A stretch of DNA of 64,000 nt from Mycolicibacterium helvum (lineage in GTDB: Bacteria; Actinomycetota; Actinomycetes; Mycobacteriales; Mycobacteriaceae): NCBI RefSeq assembly GCF_010731895.1, contig NZ_AP022596.1:3472001-3536000 (forward strand), written 5' to 3'. Shown piece by piece: positions 7,490 through 15,401 of this stretch. Both the position numbers and the translations under genes were made by a program. Under the pieces are notes generated by a model. The model did not search any database, was not told the DNA's origin, and saw only the letters and a list, made by a program, of their open reading frames with translations. Position 1 is the stretch's first letter, and every line of letters starts with the position of its first letter.

Positions 7490-7636
7490 ATGCTCACCTT
7501 GGCCTGTATTACTGAGGTGACTGAACTCTCGCCCCGATTCGTCCGGGTTGAGCTGGGTGCGGACCCATTCCGGCGCGCCAACGGTGCGGGCTTACACCCC
7601 GATCAACTGGAACCAGGACGAGGGGGCAACTGCTAC
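7490..7636 (+). pseudogene. Decayed siderophore-interacting protein fragment
   Basis: From ATG 7490 the frame reads CITEVTELSPRFVRVELGAD, then PFRRAN, parallel to the intact SIP at 1677 (INAVTELAPKYLKVTLG, then FARAK). At ~7583 the match jumps to the +1 frame and continues VRAYTPINWNQDEGATAT, parallel to MRTYTPINWNTDEGS. About 18 codons between the two blocks are deleted and the frame is shifted. Homology then stops where the convergent redox fusion gene ends (7633). The NAD(P)H half is absent. The gene cannot make a functional reductase. Confidence 0.85.
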
Positions 7637-9891
7637 TCATCGATGATATCGATGCGCACCGGCGACCGAGGCTTGCCGATGCATGCCAAAATGTAACCGT
7701 CAGAGCGCTGTTCAGGTGTCAAGCAGTTTGGCTCGGCCATCCGGACTTCGCCCTCAATCAGCTTCACCATGCAATCGCCGCAGTTTCCGACTGTGCACGA
7801 GTAGGGCATCGAGACTCGGGCATCGAGGCCGGCTTGAAGCAGGCTTTTGCCGGGTTCAACGGTTAGAGTTGCGATCTGTGCCCCGTCGGACTCCACGGTC
7901 ATGATCTGCGGGGCGAGGTCTCCAATATCGAGGTCGTCGGCGGCTCGGACAAATCGCTCTTGATGGATGCGGCTCTTATCGACGCCGTCATCGATGAGCA
8001 CATTGCGAGCGCCGTCCATCAAACCTTCTGGGCCGCAGATGTAGTAGTGCGCGTCCCCGGCGAAGGTCAGGCTACTCAGTTCTCGTCGTAGGAGATGCTC
8101 GTCAAGTCGGCCGATCCCTCCCGTCCACACCGGCGACGGACTGGTCAGAATGTGTCGCACAACCAAGCGCTCGCAGTGCCGCGCACACAGTTCGGCAAGG
8201 GCGTCGGCGAAGATGATGTCGCTTTCGGTGCGATTGCCATAGATGAGCACCACTCGACTGTCTGTGGTTTCGGTCAGGATCGTGCGGAGGATGCTCATGA
8301 CCGGGGTAATACCGCTGCCTGCGGCGATGAGGACGAGGTTCTTGGGTGCCGACATCGGACTGGGGATGCAGAATGCACCCGACGGCCCCAGAATCTGAAG
8401 ACGCGCGCCCGGTTTGACCTCCGTATTGAGGTACGTGGACATCACGCCGTCGCTCACCTGCTTGACCGTGACAGCGCATCGCTTCCCGCCGGGCGCACAT
8501 GACGCGGAATATGCACGGCGAATCGTGCGTCCACCGATCCGGGCTGAGACCGTGAAGAACTGTCCGGCCTTGAACTCGAACGGCGAGCCCGAGGGGTCCT
8601 CGAACACCAGCGTGGTGGCAGCGGCGGTCTCACGAATAACATCCACCACCTTGACATCTCTGAGACCCATCGCCGTGTCAGTGGCGGGGCGTGGCGTCAG
8701 GCGTAGACGCGTGAGGAGCCGCCGGAACCATCCGCCGCTGGCATGAGCCGTCTCAATCCCGCTGGGTGAGTGTACTTCTGGCGCGGACCCTGGAGCTGCG
8801 TATCCCTCGCCTGTCAATTCCGACCTGTACGTGAGATCGGCAACTGCCTTTGCGAGGCGGGGGTATTTCGCCAACAGGGCGAAGGCGGCGCCAAGCGCTG
8901 ATCGCTTCTCGGATCGGCTGGTCATGATGACGACATGCTGAGAGGCCAGTGCCATCATATTGGGCATTTCGTCGCCGCGGGAATCAAGATGCCACAGGTC
9001 GGACTTGAGAATTGCAGTGTTAGTGCGTATCTCGACGTTGGTCACCTTGATGATGAGCGCGGCGTGTGGGCCCGCACCCTTGATCTCCATGGTTGCCAGC
9101 AGTTCCGAATCATCGGACATGTACCCAGTGCCATGAAGGTGAAGTGCGAGATCGCTGCCGGGGATGACTGCGGCCAGGGAGATTCGATCATTCTCGACGA
9201 GGTTGTGGAATGTGTCTGCGCGCTTGTTGCCTTTGCGGTCAGGAATGGCAACCGTGTTGGCATCGAGTATCTGGACAAATCCAATACTGTCGCCTCGCGG
9301 ACTGGTGTCGCTCGACAGGTCACCCGCCCACGTCGACACGACAAGGAACGGGCATGCTGCGAAGAAGTCGGCGATGGCCGGGTCATCGAGCGTCCTTGAC
9401 TCACCCCCGTGGGCCTTCGCGCCGACCCCGGGCTTTGGAGGTTCAGGAGTGCCCCACAACCCGGATCGATGGATTGCCTTGGCGCAGTGAACAAAGGCTT
9501 GCTGCACCTTGATCTCCACTGTTGAGCTTGAGCGGCTCACTCGTCCGTTCAACCGGAGAACCTCGCCAACCCCGGGGAGGAGAAACACGAATGATATGCC
9601 GGTGTTCTGCTGCGGAGGATCTTCACCATCGGGAACGGGTACGGAGATGGTGTTGGGATCCAACATTTCAGCGAATCCCGGAGCGCCGCCGATGAATGTC
9701 GACACCGGGCGGGCATCAGGCCCGGTGAGGTATCCGATACCTGCGATGGGAGAGTGAGCAAGGATCTCCCTGCACCCGTCGTCGAGGTGGTCGAGTTCTT
9801 TCGCCAGTACCACTGCGGGTGGACGGCCGATGATGGTCTCGACTTCGTCGACCGTCGTCAATCGATGCAGGGCTTGCGTCTTGATGGTCAC
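7633..9891 (-). CDS. Four-domain redox fusion: two FMN split-barrel domains, ferredoxin reductase and [2Fe-2S] ferredoxin
   Basis: 752 residues from the GTG at 9891, which has GGAGGA nine bases upstream; further upstream codons look non-coding. Residues ~1-190 and ~195-345 are two pyridoxamine-oxidase-like FMN split barrels (the second has DTSPRGD and DANTVAIPDRKGN). Residues ~435-660 form a ferredoxin-NADP reductase unit with the FAD motif RRAYSAS and NAD motif AAGSGITPVMSIL, then YICGPEGLMDGA. The last ~90 residues are a plant-type [2Fe-2S] ferredoxin with Cys-x4-Cys-x2-Cys (SCTVGNCGDC) and a distal Cys in ILACIGKP. NAD(P)H electrons would pass through FAD and the cluster, possibly to the FMN barrels. 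Function unknown. Confidence 0.88.
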   Translation of the reverse strand: MTIKTQALHRLTTVDEVETIIGRPPAVVLAKELDHLDDGCREILAHSPIAGIGYLTGPDARPVSTFIGGAPGFAEMLDPNTISVPVPDGEDPPQQNTGISFVFLLPGVGEVLRLNGRVSRSSSTVEIKVQQAFVHCAKAIHRSGLWGTPEPPKPGVGAKAHGGESRTLDDPAIADFFAACPFLVVSTWAGDLSSDTSPRGDSIGFVQILDANTVAIPDRKGNKRADTFHNLVENDRISLAAVIPGSDLALHLHGTGYMSDDSELLATMEIKGAGPHAALIIKVTNVEIRTNTAILKSDLWHLDSRGDEMPNMMALASQHVVIMTSRSEKRSALGAAFALLAKYPRLAKAVADLTYRSELTGEGYAAPGSAPEVHSPSGIETAHASGGWFRRLLTRLRLTPRPATDTAMGLRDVKVVDVIRETAAATTLVFEDPSGSPFEFKAGQFFTVSARIGGRTIRRAYSASCAPGGKRCAVTVKQVSDGVMSTYLNTEVKPGARLQILGPSGAFCIPSPMSAPKNLVLIAAGSGITPVMSILRTILTETTDSRVVLIYGNRTESDIIFADALAELCARHCERLVVRHILTSPSPVWTGGIGRLDEHLLRRELSSLTFAGDAHYYICGPEGLMDGARNVLIDDGVDKSRIHQERFVRAADDLDIGDLAPQIMTVESDGAQIATLTVEPGKSLLQAGLDARVSMPYSCTVGNCGDCMVKLIEGEVRMAEPNCLTPEQRSDGYILACIGKPRSPVRIDIIDE

Positions 9892-9960
9892 GTTATCGGG
9901 TCCTCCGTCGGGAGATTGTCGTCGGGGCGCCAGCGCCGGCAAGGTAACGGCCCAGCCACG

Positions 9961-9973
9961 AAATGCGAGTAGC
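9961..9973 (+). repeat. RAAYGYGAGYA-type motif, copy 8
   Basis: AAATGCGAGTAGC, 13-base identity with the copy at 1202-1214. It lies 70 bases upstream of the fusion-gene start. Confidence 0.55.
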
Positions 9974-10013
9974 TTTGCGATCACGCGACGTACGAAGTCC
10001 GCATCAGTGCTGG

Positions 10014-10033
10014 TAGTAAGCCTATTATCGCAA
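10014..10033 (-). promoter_or_regulatory. Promoter-like box for the redox fusion gene
   Basis: Minus-strand TTGCGATAATAGGCTTACTA with a GATAAT hexamer, near-identical to the plus-strand box at 1231-1250. It is 123 bases upstream of the GTG at 9891. Confidence 0.4.
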
Positions 10034-10168
10034 CGGCGACGGCAATTTGGTACTCGCTTTCTTGGGCCGCGAAGAGGAAATGGCGATGGCCGATCGGCGT
10101 GCCGTTGATCCGCGCAAACAGCTGACGTGGTGCGGGGTGGGGGACCGCAGCACTGTTGTCTCGACGCG

Positions 10169-10181
10169 GATACTCGCGTTT
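10169..10181 (-). repeat. RAAYGYGAGYA-type motif, copy 9
   Basis: Minus-strand AAACGCGAGTATC, matching copy 4 (15 identical bases with flanks). It is ~140 bases upstream of the promoter-like box at 10014-10033. Confidence 0.5.
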
Positions 10182-10474
10182 TGCCGCGATCTTGGACTCC
10201 AACGGCTCCAAGTTTCGAGTAGGAGAGCAATCAAGGAAGGAGCGATCGGAGTCGACTGACCGCTCCCTTGGGTGCTACGTCGAGTGCGCCACAAGCCGAG
10301 ATCGGCAGGCTCGCAGCGCAACTCGACGTCCGCACCATGGCTGTCGGGTTATTGACAAACGATAGCCTCAACATCTTCTTAGGTGACGACGTCCTGTATT
10401 GGTATTGCCAGGGTGAGGTCTCCGGTCAGGCAGGCAAGTATGTCGGGGGCCGTGCGCAGGCCTCGGAGTGCGCG

Positions 10475-10897
10475 TCAATCAGCGACGTTGAATCCTGCAA
10501 TGACTTTCGTCGGCGTTATCCGCACGATCAACTCGCCAGGCACCCCGTTGCGCCGACCGTATTCCTCGGCGCGCTCGGCACCCATATAACGCCCGGCGAT
10601 GCGGGTGGCGGTGTCCAGCAAGTCCTCGGGGTCTTCTGACGTCGACGCGATCCCCTGGACCTGTACAAACGAAAACGGGGGATGCTCGTCGTCGACGCAC
10701 ACCACCACCCGGGGGTCGCGGTCCAGGGCTCGGCCTTTGGCGGCCTGCTTTGCGGTATTGAAGACCAGCTGGTTGCCGTCGACGACGAACCACACCGGCG
10801 CGACCAGCGGTCGGCCGTCCGCTGCGACGTAGCCCAACTTGGCTGTCCGAGTGCCGTCGGAAAGGAAGGCAATCACTTCTTCGGAGAGTTTTTCCAT
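10475..10897 (-). CDS. PPOX-class F420-dependent split-barrel enzyme
   Basis: 140 residues, one FMN/F420-binding split-barrel domain of the Rv1155 type: residues 15-45 form the first strands (TAKLGYVAADGRPLVAPVWF, VVDGNQLVFNT), K54G55R56 follows the AKQAAKGRAL helix, then DPRVVVCVDDEHPPFSFVQV, and the end is VRITPTKVIAGF. Such enzymes use reduced F420 to reduce unsaturated small molecules in the cytoplasm. It is a single-gene unit and a distant fold relative of the barrels in the fusion protein at 7633-9891. The substrate cannot be predicted. Confidence 0.88.
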   Translation of the reverse strand: MEKLSEEVIAFLSDGTRTAKLGYVAADGRPLVAPVWFVVDGNQLVFNTAKQAAKGRALDRDPRVVVCVDDEHPPFSFVQVQGIASTSEDPEDLLDTATRIAGRYMGAERAEEYGRRNGVPGELIVRITPTKVIAGFNVAD

Positions 10898-10986
10898 ACG
10901 TTCGAGGCTATGCCCGGCGGCCCCGTCAGCCGTGCCGAACTGGGCGAGTAGGGTCGTCAGAGAGCGCCCGATTCGAGGAGGAAGCT

Positions 10987-11418
10987 ATGTCCGCCACCAG
11001 GCCTAACCTTCTCCAAATCATCGCTTACTCGTATGGTTTCCGACGGCTGCCCGCCGCCATGCGCGACTGGGTCGCCAACGACCTCGCGGGACCGGGCTGT
11101 GTCCGACGGTTCATGCTCAAGGCGGCCATACCCCCGTTCTTCATTCTGGCGCCGTTCTGGCTGTTGCCTGTCGAGCAGAACGCGGTGTACGTGCACGCCG
11201 AAATGACGGTGCCGATCTACCTGTGGACATTGGCTATCTCGCTGGCACTGAACAAAGTGTGGCGGCGGCACCGCCTCGCGGTGCACGGTTTGGATCCCAA
11301 TCTCGTCGATGTCGGCAAGCGCCAGAAGAATGCGCGGATCGATCAGGATTACGTCGCCCGCTTCGGACCCCGGCCGCAAGAGGCCGACTACCAGAAGAAC
11401 AGCAATCCGTTTTTCTGA
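10987..11418 (+). CDS. DUF5313-type mycobacterial membrane protein
   Basis: 143 residues starting MSATRPNLLQIIAYSYGFRR, preceded by GAGGA. Two predicted membrane segments lie at ~48-62 (AAIPPFFILAPFWLL) and ~73-90 (TVPIYLWTLAISLALNKV), followed by a basic cytoplasmic tail (KVWRRHRLAVHGLDPNL). This matches a small family of conserved mycobacterial proteins of unknown function (DUF5313 as I recall it). It may stand alone as a transcription unit. Confidence 0.7.
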   Translation: MSATRPNLLQIIAYSYGFRRLPAAMRDWVANDLAGPGCVRRFMLKAAIPPFFILAPFWLLPVEQNAVYVHAEMTVPIYLWTLAISLALNKVWRRHRLAVHGLDPNLVDVGKRQKNARIDQDYVARFGPRPQEADYQKNSNPFF

Positions 11419-11644
11419 ACCAACGGTCGCGGCATGCCTGCATCGAGACCTCAACCGAGAGTTCGCGACCGCAGACACCCTGCAGCAGGATCTCGCTGAC
11501 CTGCCTCCCGCCTGGCCGCAGGTCGTCGACGCCCGGCGACTACCGAACGCCGCACGCTAACCGCTGACAAGAGATATGTCCGCACATGCGGATCTATCAG
11601 TTACTTCGTGCCGCGCCTGCGGCTCTTGACCGGCTGCGAGCCTC
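11419..11644. other. Spacer with possible gene fragment
   Basis: Bases 11435-11560 encode a protein-like plus-strand stretch (HRDLNREFATADTLQQDLAD, PPAWPQVVDARR) that runs on from the previous reading region without its own start. It may be the C-terminal stub of a lost gene. No family recognised. Confidence 0.3.
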
Positions 11645-11668
11645 AATGCTAAGCAATTGCTCAGCATT
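11645..11668. promoter_or_regulatory. Near-perfect 24-bp palindrome (operator candidate)
   Basis: Half-sites AATGCTAAGC and GCTCAGCATT around a central AATT; 22 of 24 positions are symmetric. It ends 39 bases before the aldehyde dehydrogenase ATG. The size and symmetry fit a TetR- or GntR-type repressor site. Its motif is unlike the RAAYGYGAGYA repeats. Confidence 0.7.
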
Positions 11669-11707
11669 CAGGGAACCGCTCGACGGATAACGAAGATGAG
11701 GTCAACG

Positions 11708-13162
11708 ATGACGCTGCAGGCCGTGTTGGACGACATCCGAAGCCGACCCGGTGACGGCGAGATCATCTCGATTGTCGACCCGGTGACCGAGGAGCAGATC
11801 GGTGAGTTCACCGACTGCGGCCCGCAGGCGGTCGACGATGCGGTCGGCCGGGCCAAGGCGTCGTTCGAATCGGGTGTCTGGTCGCAGCTGCCGGGGCGCG
11901 AGCGGGCCAAGGTCATGTGGCGCATCGCCGACCTCATCGACGAGCACGCGGCCGAATTCGCGGCGATCGACTCTGCCAACACCGGAATGATGAAGCTGCA
12001 GTCGGAGATGGTGGTCCCCACCTGTGCCGAATTCTTCCGCTACTACGCCGGCTGGTGTTCCAAGATCAACGGCACCTCCTACGACGTGAAGACCACCGGC
12101 ATTGCCGCCGACAGCTACGTCGACCTACACGCCTACACGCTCAAGGAGCCCTACGGCGTTGTCGGCCTGATCTTTCCGTGGAATGGCCCTATCTTCAACG
12201 CCTGCGCCAAGATCGCCCCCGCGTTGGCGGCAGGCTGCAGCAGCCTGGTGAAACCCGCTGAGGAGACACCACTTTCGGCGGTTCTGTTGGACCGGTTGAT
12301 CCACGAGGCTGGGGTGCCCGAGGGTGTGGTCAACCTCCTTACCGGCTACGGGCACACCGCCGGCGCGGCGATCAGCGCGCACAGCGGCGTCGAGAAGGTC
12401 GCGTTCACCGGCTCCACCGAGGTGGGCAAGATGATCGTGGCTGCCTCGGCGGGCAACCTGAAGAAGGTGATGCTCGAACTCGGCGGCAAGTCGCCGGTGC
12501 TGATCTTCGACGACGCCGATCTGGACAAGGCGATCTTCGGCGCCGCAATGGGTATCTTCGTGCACTCCGGACAGGGGTGCGTCTGTGGCTCAAGGATTTT
12601 CGTGCAGCGCGGCGTCTATGACCAGGTGGTCGAGGGGATCGCCGGAGTGGCCAACTTCATGAAGTACGGGGGCCCGGATGAGGAAGGGGTCATGAGCGGC
12701 CCGCTGATCAGTGCCAAACAACTCGACCGCGTGCTGGGATTCATCGACGAGGGTAAGCGCGACGGCGCCGAGGTTGTCACCGGCGGGTACCGGCTCGACC
12801 GCAAGGGGTACTTCGTACACCCGACGGTGCTCACCAACGTCGACCCCAGCATGCGCCTCTATCAGCAAGAGATCTTCGGGCCGGTGGTGTCGATCATCCC
12901 GTTCGACGACGAAGACGAAGCCATCGCGATGGCTAATGACACCACCTACGGGCTCGCGGGCACGGTGTGGACCACCAATATCAGCCGGGGCCACCGGCTT
13001 GTGAAGCGTCTGCAGGCGGGCAGCGTGCAGATCAACTGCCAGCTGATCTTCGACCACGATGTGCCTTTCGGCGGCTACAAGCAGTCCGGTTGGGGCCATG
13101 AGTTCGGCAAGGAAGGCCTGGAAGGTTACTTGAAGACCAAATCGGTGTGGGCCCAGCTGTAA
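11708..13162 (+). CDS. Aldehyde dehydrogenase (NAD(P)-dependent)
   Basis: 484 residues. ATG 11708 has GAGG six bases upstream; ATG 11696 is an alternative. It oxidises an aldehyde to the acid. Cofactor-site features appear in order: FPWNGPIFNACAKIAPAL, SSLVKPAEETPLSA, FTGSTEVGK, the general-base ELGGKSP near residue 258, and the nucleophile in GQGCVCGSR near residue 292. QEIFGPVVSIIPFD and [19 protein letters not shown] complete the fold. The second Cys in the GQGCVCG motif is noticeable, since many members have only one. It is preceded by the palindrome at 11645-11668. The substrate is unknown. Confidence 0.95.
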   Translation: MTLQAVLDDIRSRPGDGEIISIVDPVTEEQIGEFTDCGPQAVDDAVGRAKASFESGVWSQLPGRERAKVMWRIADLIDEHAAEFAAIDSANTGMMKLQSEMVVPTCAEFFRYYAGWCSKINGTSYDVKTTGIAADSYVDLHAYTLKEPYGVVGLIFPWNGPIFNACAKIAPALAAGCSSLVKPAEETPLSAVLLDRLIHEAGVPEGVVNLLTGYGHTAGAAISAHSGVEKVAFTGSTEVGKMIVAASAGNLKKVMLELGGKSPVLIFDDADLDKAIFGAAMGIFVHSGQGCVCGSRIFVQRGVYDQVVEGIAGVANFMKYGGPDEEGVMSGPLISAKQLDRVLGFIDEGKRDGAEVVTGGYRLDRKGYFVHPTVLTNVDPSMRLYQQEIFGPVVSIIPFDDEDEAIAMANDTTYGLAGTVWTTNISRGHRLVKRLQAGSVQINCQLIFDHDVPFGGYKQSGWGHEFGKEGLEGYLKTKSVWAQL

Positions 13163-13177
13163 TCGAAACGATGACCG

Positions 13178-13255
13178 ATGATGACCGACACGATTGTTGT
13201 CTTCAACCCGTCCACCGAGGAACAAATCGCCGACGCCGCGGTGTGCGCCAGCTGA
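13178..13255 (+). pseudogene. N-terminal stub of a second aldehyde dehydrogenase
   Basis: ATG 13178 (or 13181) opens TDTIVVFNPSTEEQIADAAV and stops at 13253-13255. The string is the typical NPsTEEqIa start of aldehyde dehydrogenases, comparable to DPVTEEQIGEF in the gene just upstream. Everything after ~20 residues is missing; the TNT immunity gene region begins instead. I read it as a broken tandem copy at an insertion or deletion junction near base 13240. Confidence 0.6.
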
Positions 13256-13271
13256 CTTCGGCTCTGAGGTG

Positions 13272-13760
13272 TTAGTTCAGGTCTGTGCGGAGTATCCTTT
13301 CGATCTCGTCTTCGGGCGTGCGCATCAGATGGCTGAATATTGTGGCGTACGGCTCCATCAGCACTGCCCGTCCTTCGAGGGAGCGCAGCTCGTAGGTTCC
13401 CTCGCTTATCGGGATCGCCGCGATACCCGACGCGAAACCCTGGGCATACAGCTTTGGTCCCAGAATGGGAGCCCTAACAACACTTCTCGCCGTCGACCCC
13501 CATACCCAGATCAGATACTTCTCGGCCAGGCCGTAGTTGGAGAACTTTGCGGTGTCGTTCTGTCGCTGGCGCCGGTCGTTGACGGTGTCGACGACCCACC
13601 AGCTGCCGTCGTCGCGGAGATGCACCGAGTAGTCATTCGAGCTGAACAGGATCGTGCAATCGGCGCAGGACGTTGACACCGACAGATTGCTCAGCTGCCC
13701 CAATTCAGACCAATAGAGCCAGTTTTGGGACAGCCGCGCAAAGTCGGCAGTATCGGTCAT
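13272..13760 (-). CDS. Putative immunity protein for the TNT-like toxin
   Basis: 162 residues, cytoplasmic, without a signal peptide. The ATG (13758-13760) overlaps the toxin stop as ATGA, the usual order of toxin then immunity gene. The sequence is rich in aromatic residues and short strands ([41 protein letters not shown]) and looks like small actinobacterial immunity proteins linked to TNT/CpnT-type toxins (Imm61-like or IFT-like). The family call rests on context and general appearance. If correct it binds the toxin domain and blocks NAD hydrolysis before export. Confidence 0.6.
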   Translation of the reverse strand: MTDTADFARLSQNWLYWSELGQLSNLSVSTSCADCTILFSSNDYSVHLRDDGSWWVVDTVNDRRQRQNDTAKFSNYGLAEKYLIWVWGSTARSVVRAPILGPKLYAQGFASGIAAIPISEGTYELRSLEGRAVLMEPYATIFSHLMRTPEDEIERILRTDLN

Positions 13761-15202
13761 GCGTAGCCGAGGTACCCGGAATCAAGCAGGGCTTGGACCG
13801 GCGCGTCCCGCCCGTCCGCGTAGGTGAGGCGGTATTGGATTGCGCCGCCGGGCTGACCGAACCACGGCGCGGCCTGGGATTGCTCGATGTGAATGCCAGG
13901 AGGCAGGGCCGATGGATCCTTCACGACGTACGAGAAGTACGGCGAGACCTGGCTCGACGGGGGCAACGACAGTTGGGCGAAGTGGGTGCCGGCCGGGGCG
14001 AGGAACGCGCCGCCGGGGTAGCCCCAACGTCCCAGCGGGGTGCCCGCGGGAAGCTGGATGTCGGGGACGATCGTCCCCGGGATGGCGTACGGCTTGCTCG
14101 GGTCTTGGTCGTTGGGGTAGACCGCACCAGAGCCATCGGGGTTGATTTCTGGGTTGCCGGGAGCGGTCGCGGGGGGTACCGGGACGTACACCGGGTAGGC
14201 CGCGGTGTATCCCTGGAAAAGCCACGAGTTTTCCGCCAGCGGCTGGGCCCCGGCTGCGCCCGCCCGACCGAAGAACAATCCGGCTGCTCCGCCGCTACCG
14301 CCGAGTCCACCCCAGTTGGTCACTTGGCACTCGGTGGTCGCGCATTCCACGGTCCCGGAGCCGCCGATCCCGCCGCGACCTCCGATGCCGAATAACAGCC
14401 CACCCTTGCCGCCGTTACCGCCGTTCGCGCCGGTCGCCGCGGACCCACCCTCGCCGCCGTTTCCGAGGAACAGCCCGGCCGAGCCGCCGTTTCCGCCGTT
14501 TCCGCCGTTGATGGTGGTGAATCCGCGACCGCCGGCGCCACCGTTGCCGATCAACCCGGCATTTCCACCGGTGCCGCCGTTGTAGCCGTTACCGCCGTTG
14601 CCGAACAGCAAACCGCTGCGGCCGCCGTCGCACTTGGTGGCTGAAGCGCAGGTGACGCCATCGAAACTGAACCCGTTTCCGATCAACAACCCCGCGTTGG
14701 GGTGAGAGAGGGTTCCGTTGGAAACGAAGATCGCGACGACAGCCTCGGGTGTCATGGGGCCGGGGACCGTCAGCGACGCTGCCGGGGTGGTTTTGGCCGC
14801 CGAGGGGGCGACGGTCAACGGGGCGGTAGTGCGCGCGCTCTGAGCTGATGCGACTTCGGTCGAGGACGAGTCGGCTGCGGCTGACGGTGCTGCCGCGACG
14901 AGTGGGCCGGCGGTCGCCGCCGCGCTGGGCGCATTCGTCGCAGGGGAGCGCAGTGGGTTGCGAGTGGTCGCAGCGGCAGGGTTGGACTGACGCGCGGAGT
15001 TACCGGTGCGCGCTGTCTTCGACGCCGAGGATGAGGAGTTGCTGTTCGAGGAGCCTGCGCCACTCGAGCCGGTGTCGGCGCCGGCGATGCCCAGCCCCTG
15101 GGGGCCGGCGAACGCCAATCCGGTCACCACTGCCGCCGCGCCTATTCGCGCGGTAAGCCTGGCTGCGAAGCGATTCTTCTGCGAAGACCCCGGCTTTGAC
15201 AT
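13757..15202 (-). CDS. Secreted PGRS-like glycine-rich protein with C-terminal TNT-type toxin domain
   Basis: 481 residues. Residues 1-42 are a Sec-type signal (basic start, [20 protein letters not shown]). Then follow a Ser/Ala/Thr-rich linker (~43-148), a segment with LLIGNGFSF and a Cys pair, and a PGRS-like stretch of GNGG/NGGNGG repeats (~195-320). Residues ~355-481 resemble the tuberculosis necrotizing toxin domain: [36 protein letters not shown] and [13 protein letters not shown]. In CpnT this domain hydrolyses NAD+; Gln450 in FGQPGG matches the essential Gln by position. I could not place the catalytic His. There is no PE domain, so export is not by the classic PE_PGRS route. Confidence 0.82.
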   Translation of the reverse strand: MSKPGSSQKNRFAARLTARIGAAAVVTGLAFAGPQGLGIAGADTGSSGAGSSNSNSSSSASKTARTGNSARQSNPAAATTRNPLRSPATNAPSAAATAGPLVAAAPSAAADSSSTEVASAQSARTTAPLTVAPSAAKTTPAASLTVPGPMTPEAVVAIFVSNGTLSHPNAGLLIGNGFSFDGVTCASATKCDGGRSGLLFGNGGNGYNGGTGGNAGLIGNGGAGGRGFTTINGGNGGNGGSAGLFLGNGGEGGSAATGANGGNGGKGGLLFGIGGRGGIGGSGTVECATTECQVTNWGGLGGSGGAAGLFFGRAGAAGAQPLAENSWLFQGYTAAYPVYVPVPPATAPGNPEINPDGSGAVYPNDQDPSKPYAIPGTIVPDIQLPAGTPLGRWGYPGGAFLAPAGTHFAQLSLPPSSQVSPYFSYVVKDPSALPPGIHIEQSQAAPWFGQPGGAIQYRLTYADGRDAPVQALLDSGYLGYA

Positions 15203-15401
15203 GCTTCCCCCTGCGTGACTGGCGACAGACGCGGTGAACGTAACAGCAAATATTGACGCTGTCCGCGGAACTCGTCGTTTGTCCAGTTAATCGACAGGGA
15301 CGCTCAAAGCCGTTCTGGCCCCGGCAACCTCGCTCAGGGATGCGAGAGCCACCCGGCTGGCAGGTATGCCGACCGGTTCTCTGTGGCTCGGTGCGACTGA
15401 C

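Larger units (their letters stand above)
9892..10474. other. Intergenic region upstream of the redox fusion gene
   Basis: 583 bases without a supported gene. It contains motif copies at 9961-9973 and 10169-10181 and the promoter-like box at 10014-10033. On the minus strand a frame from TTG 10211 gives MEPLESKIAAKREYPRR, later RQLFARINGTPIGHRHFLFA, with GC-rich third positions down to about 10034; it may be a gene remnant, but I recognise no family. Confidence 0.5.

Noticed and set aside
1-11000. Possible insertion sequence or integron carrying the accessory genes
   Set aside because: I found no transposase, integrase, terminal inverted repeats or tRNA-end target; only truncated genes hint at past rearrangement.
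14205-14585. Proline-rich plus-strand frame inside the glycine-rich toxin gene
   Set aside because: It is the complement of the GGN repeats read in another frame; no ribosome site or family.
14440-14620. Tandem GGN coding repeats as a CRISPR-like or mobile repeat
   Set aside because: They are in-frame Gly-Gly-Asn protein repeats of variable spacing, not spacer-separated identical repeats.
13757-15202. Naming the glycine-rich protein a PE_PGRS
   Set aside because: No PE domain at the N-terminus; instead a Sec-type signal and a Ser/Ala linker. Only the repeats resemble PGRS.
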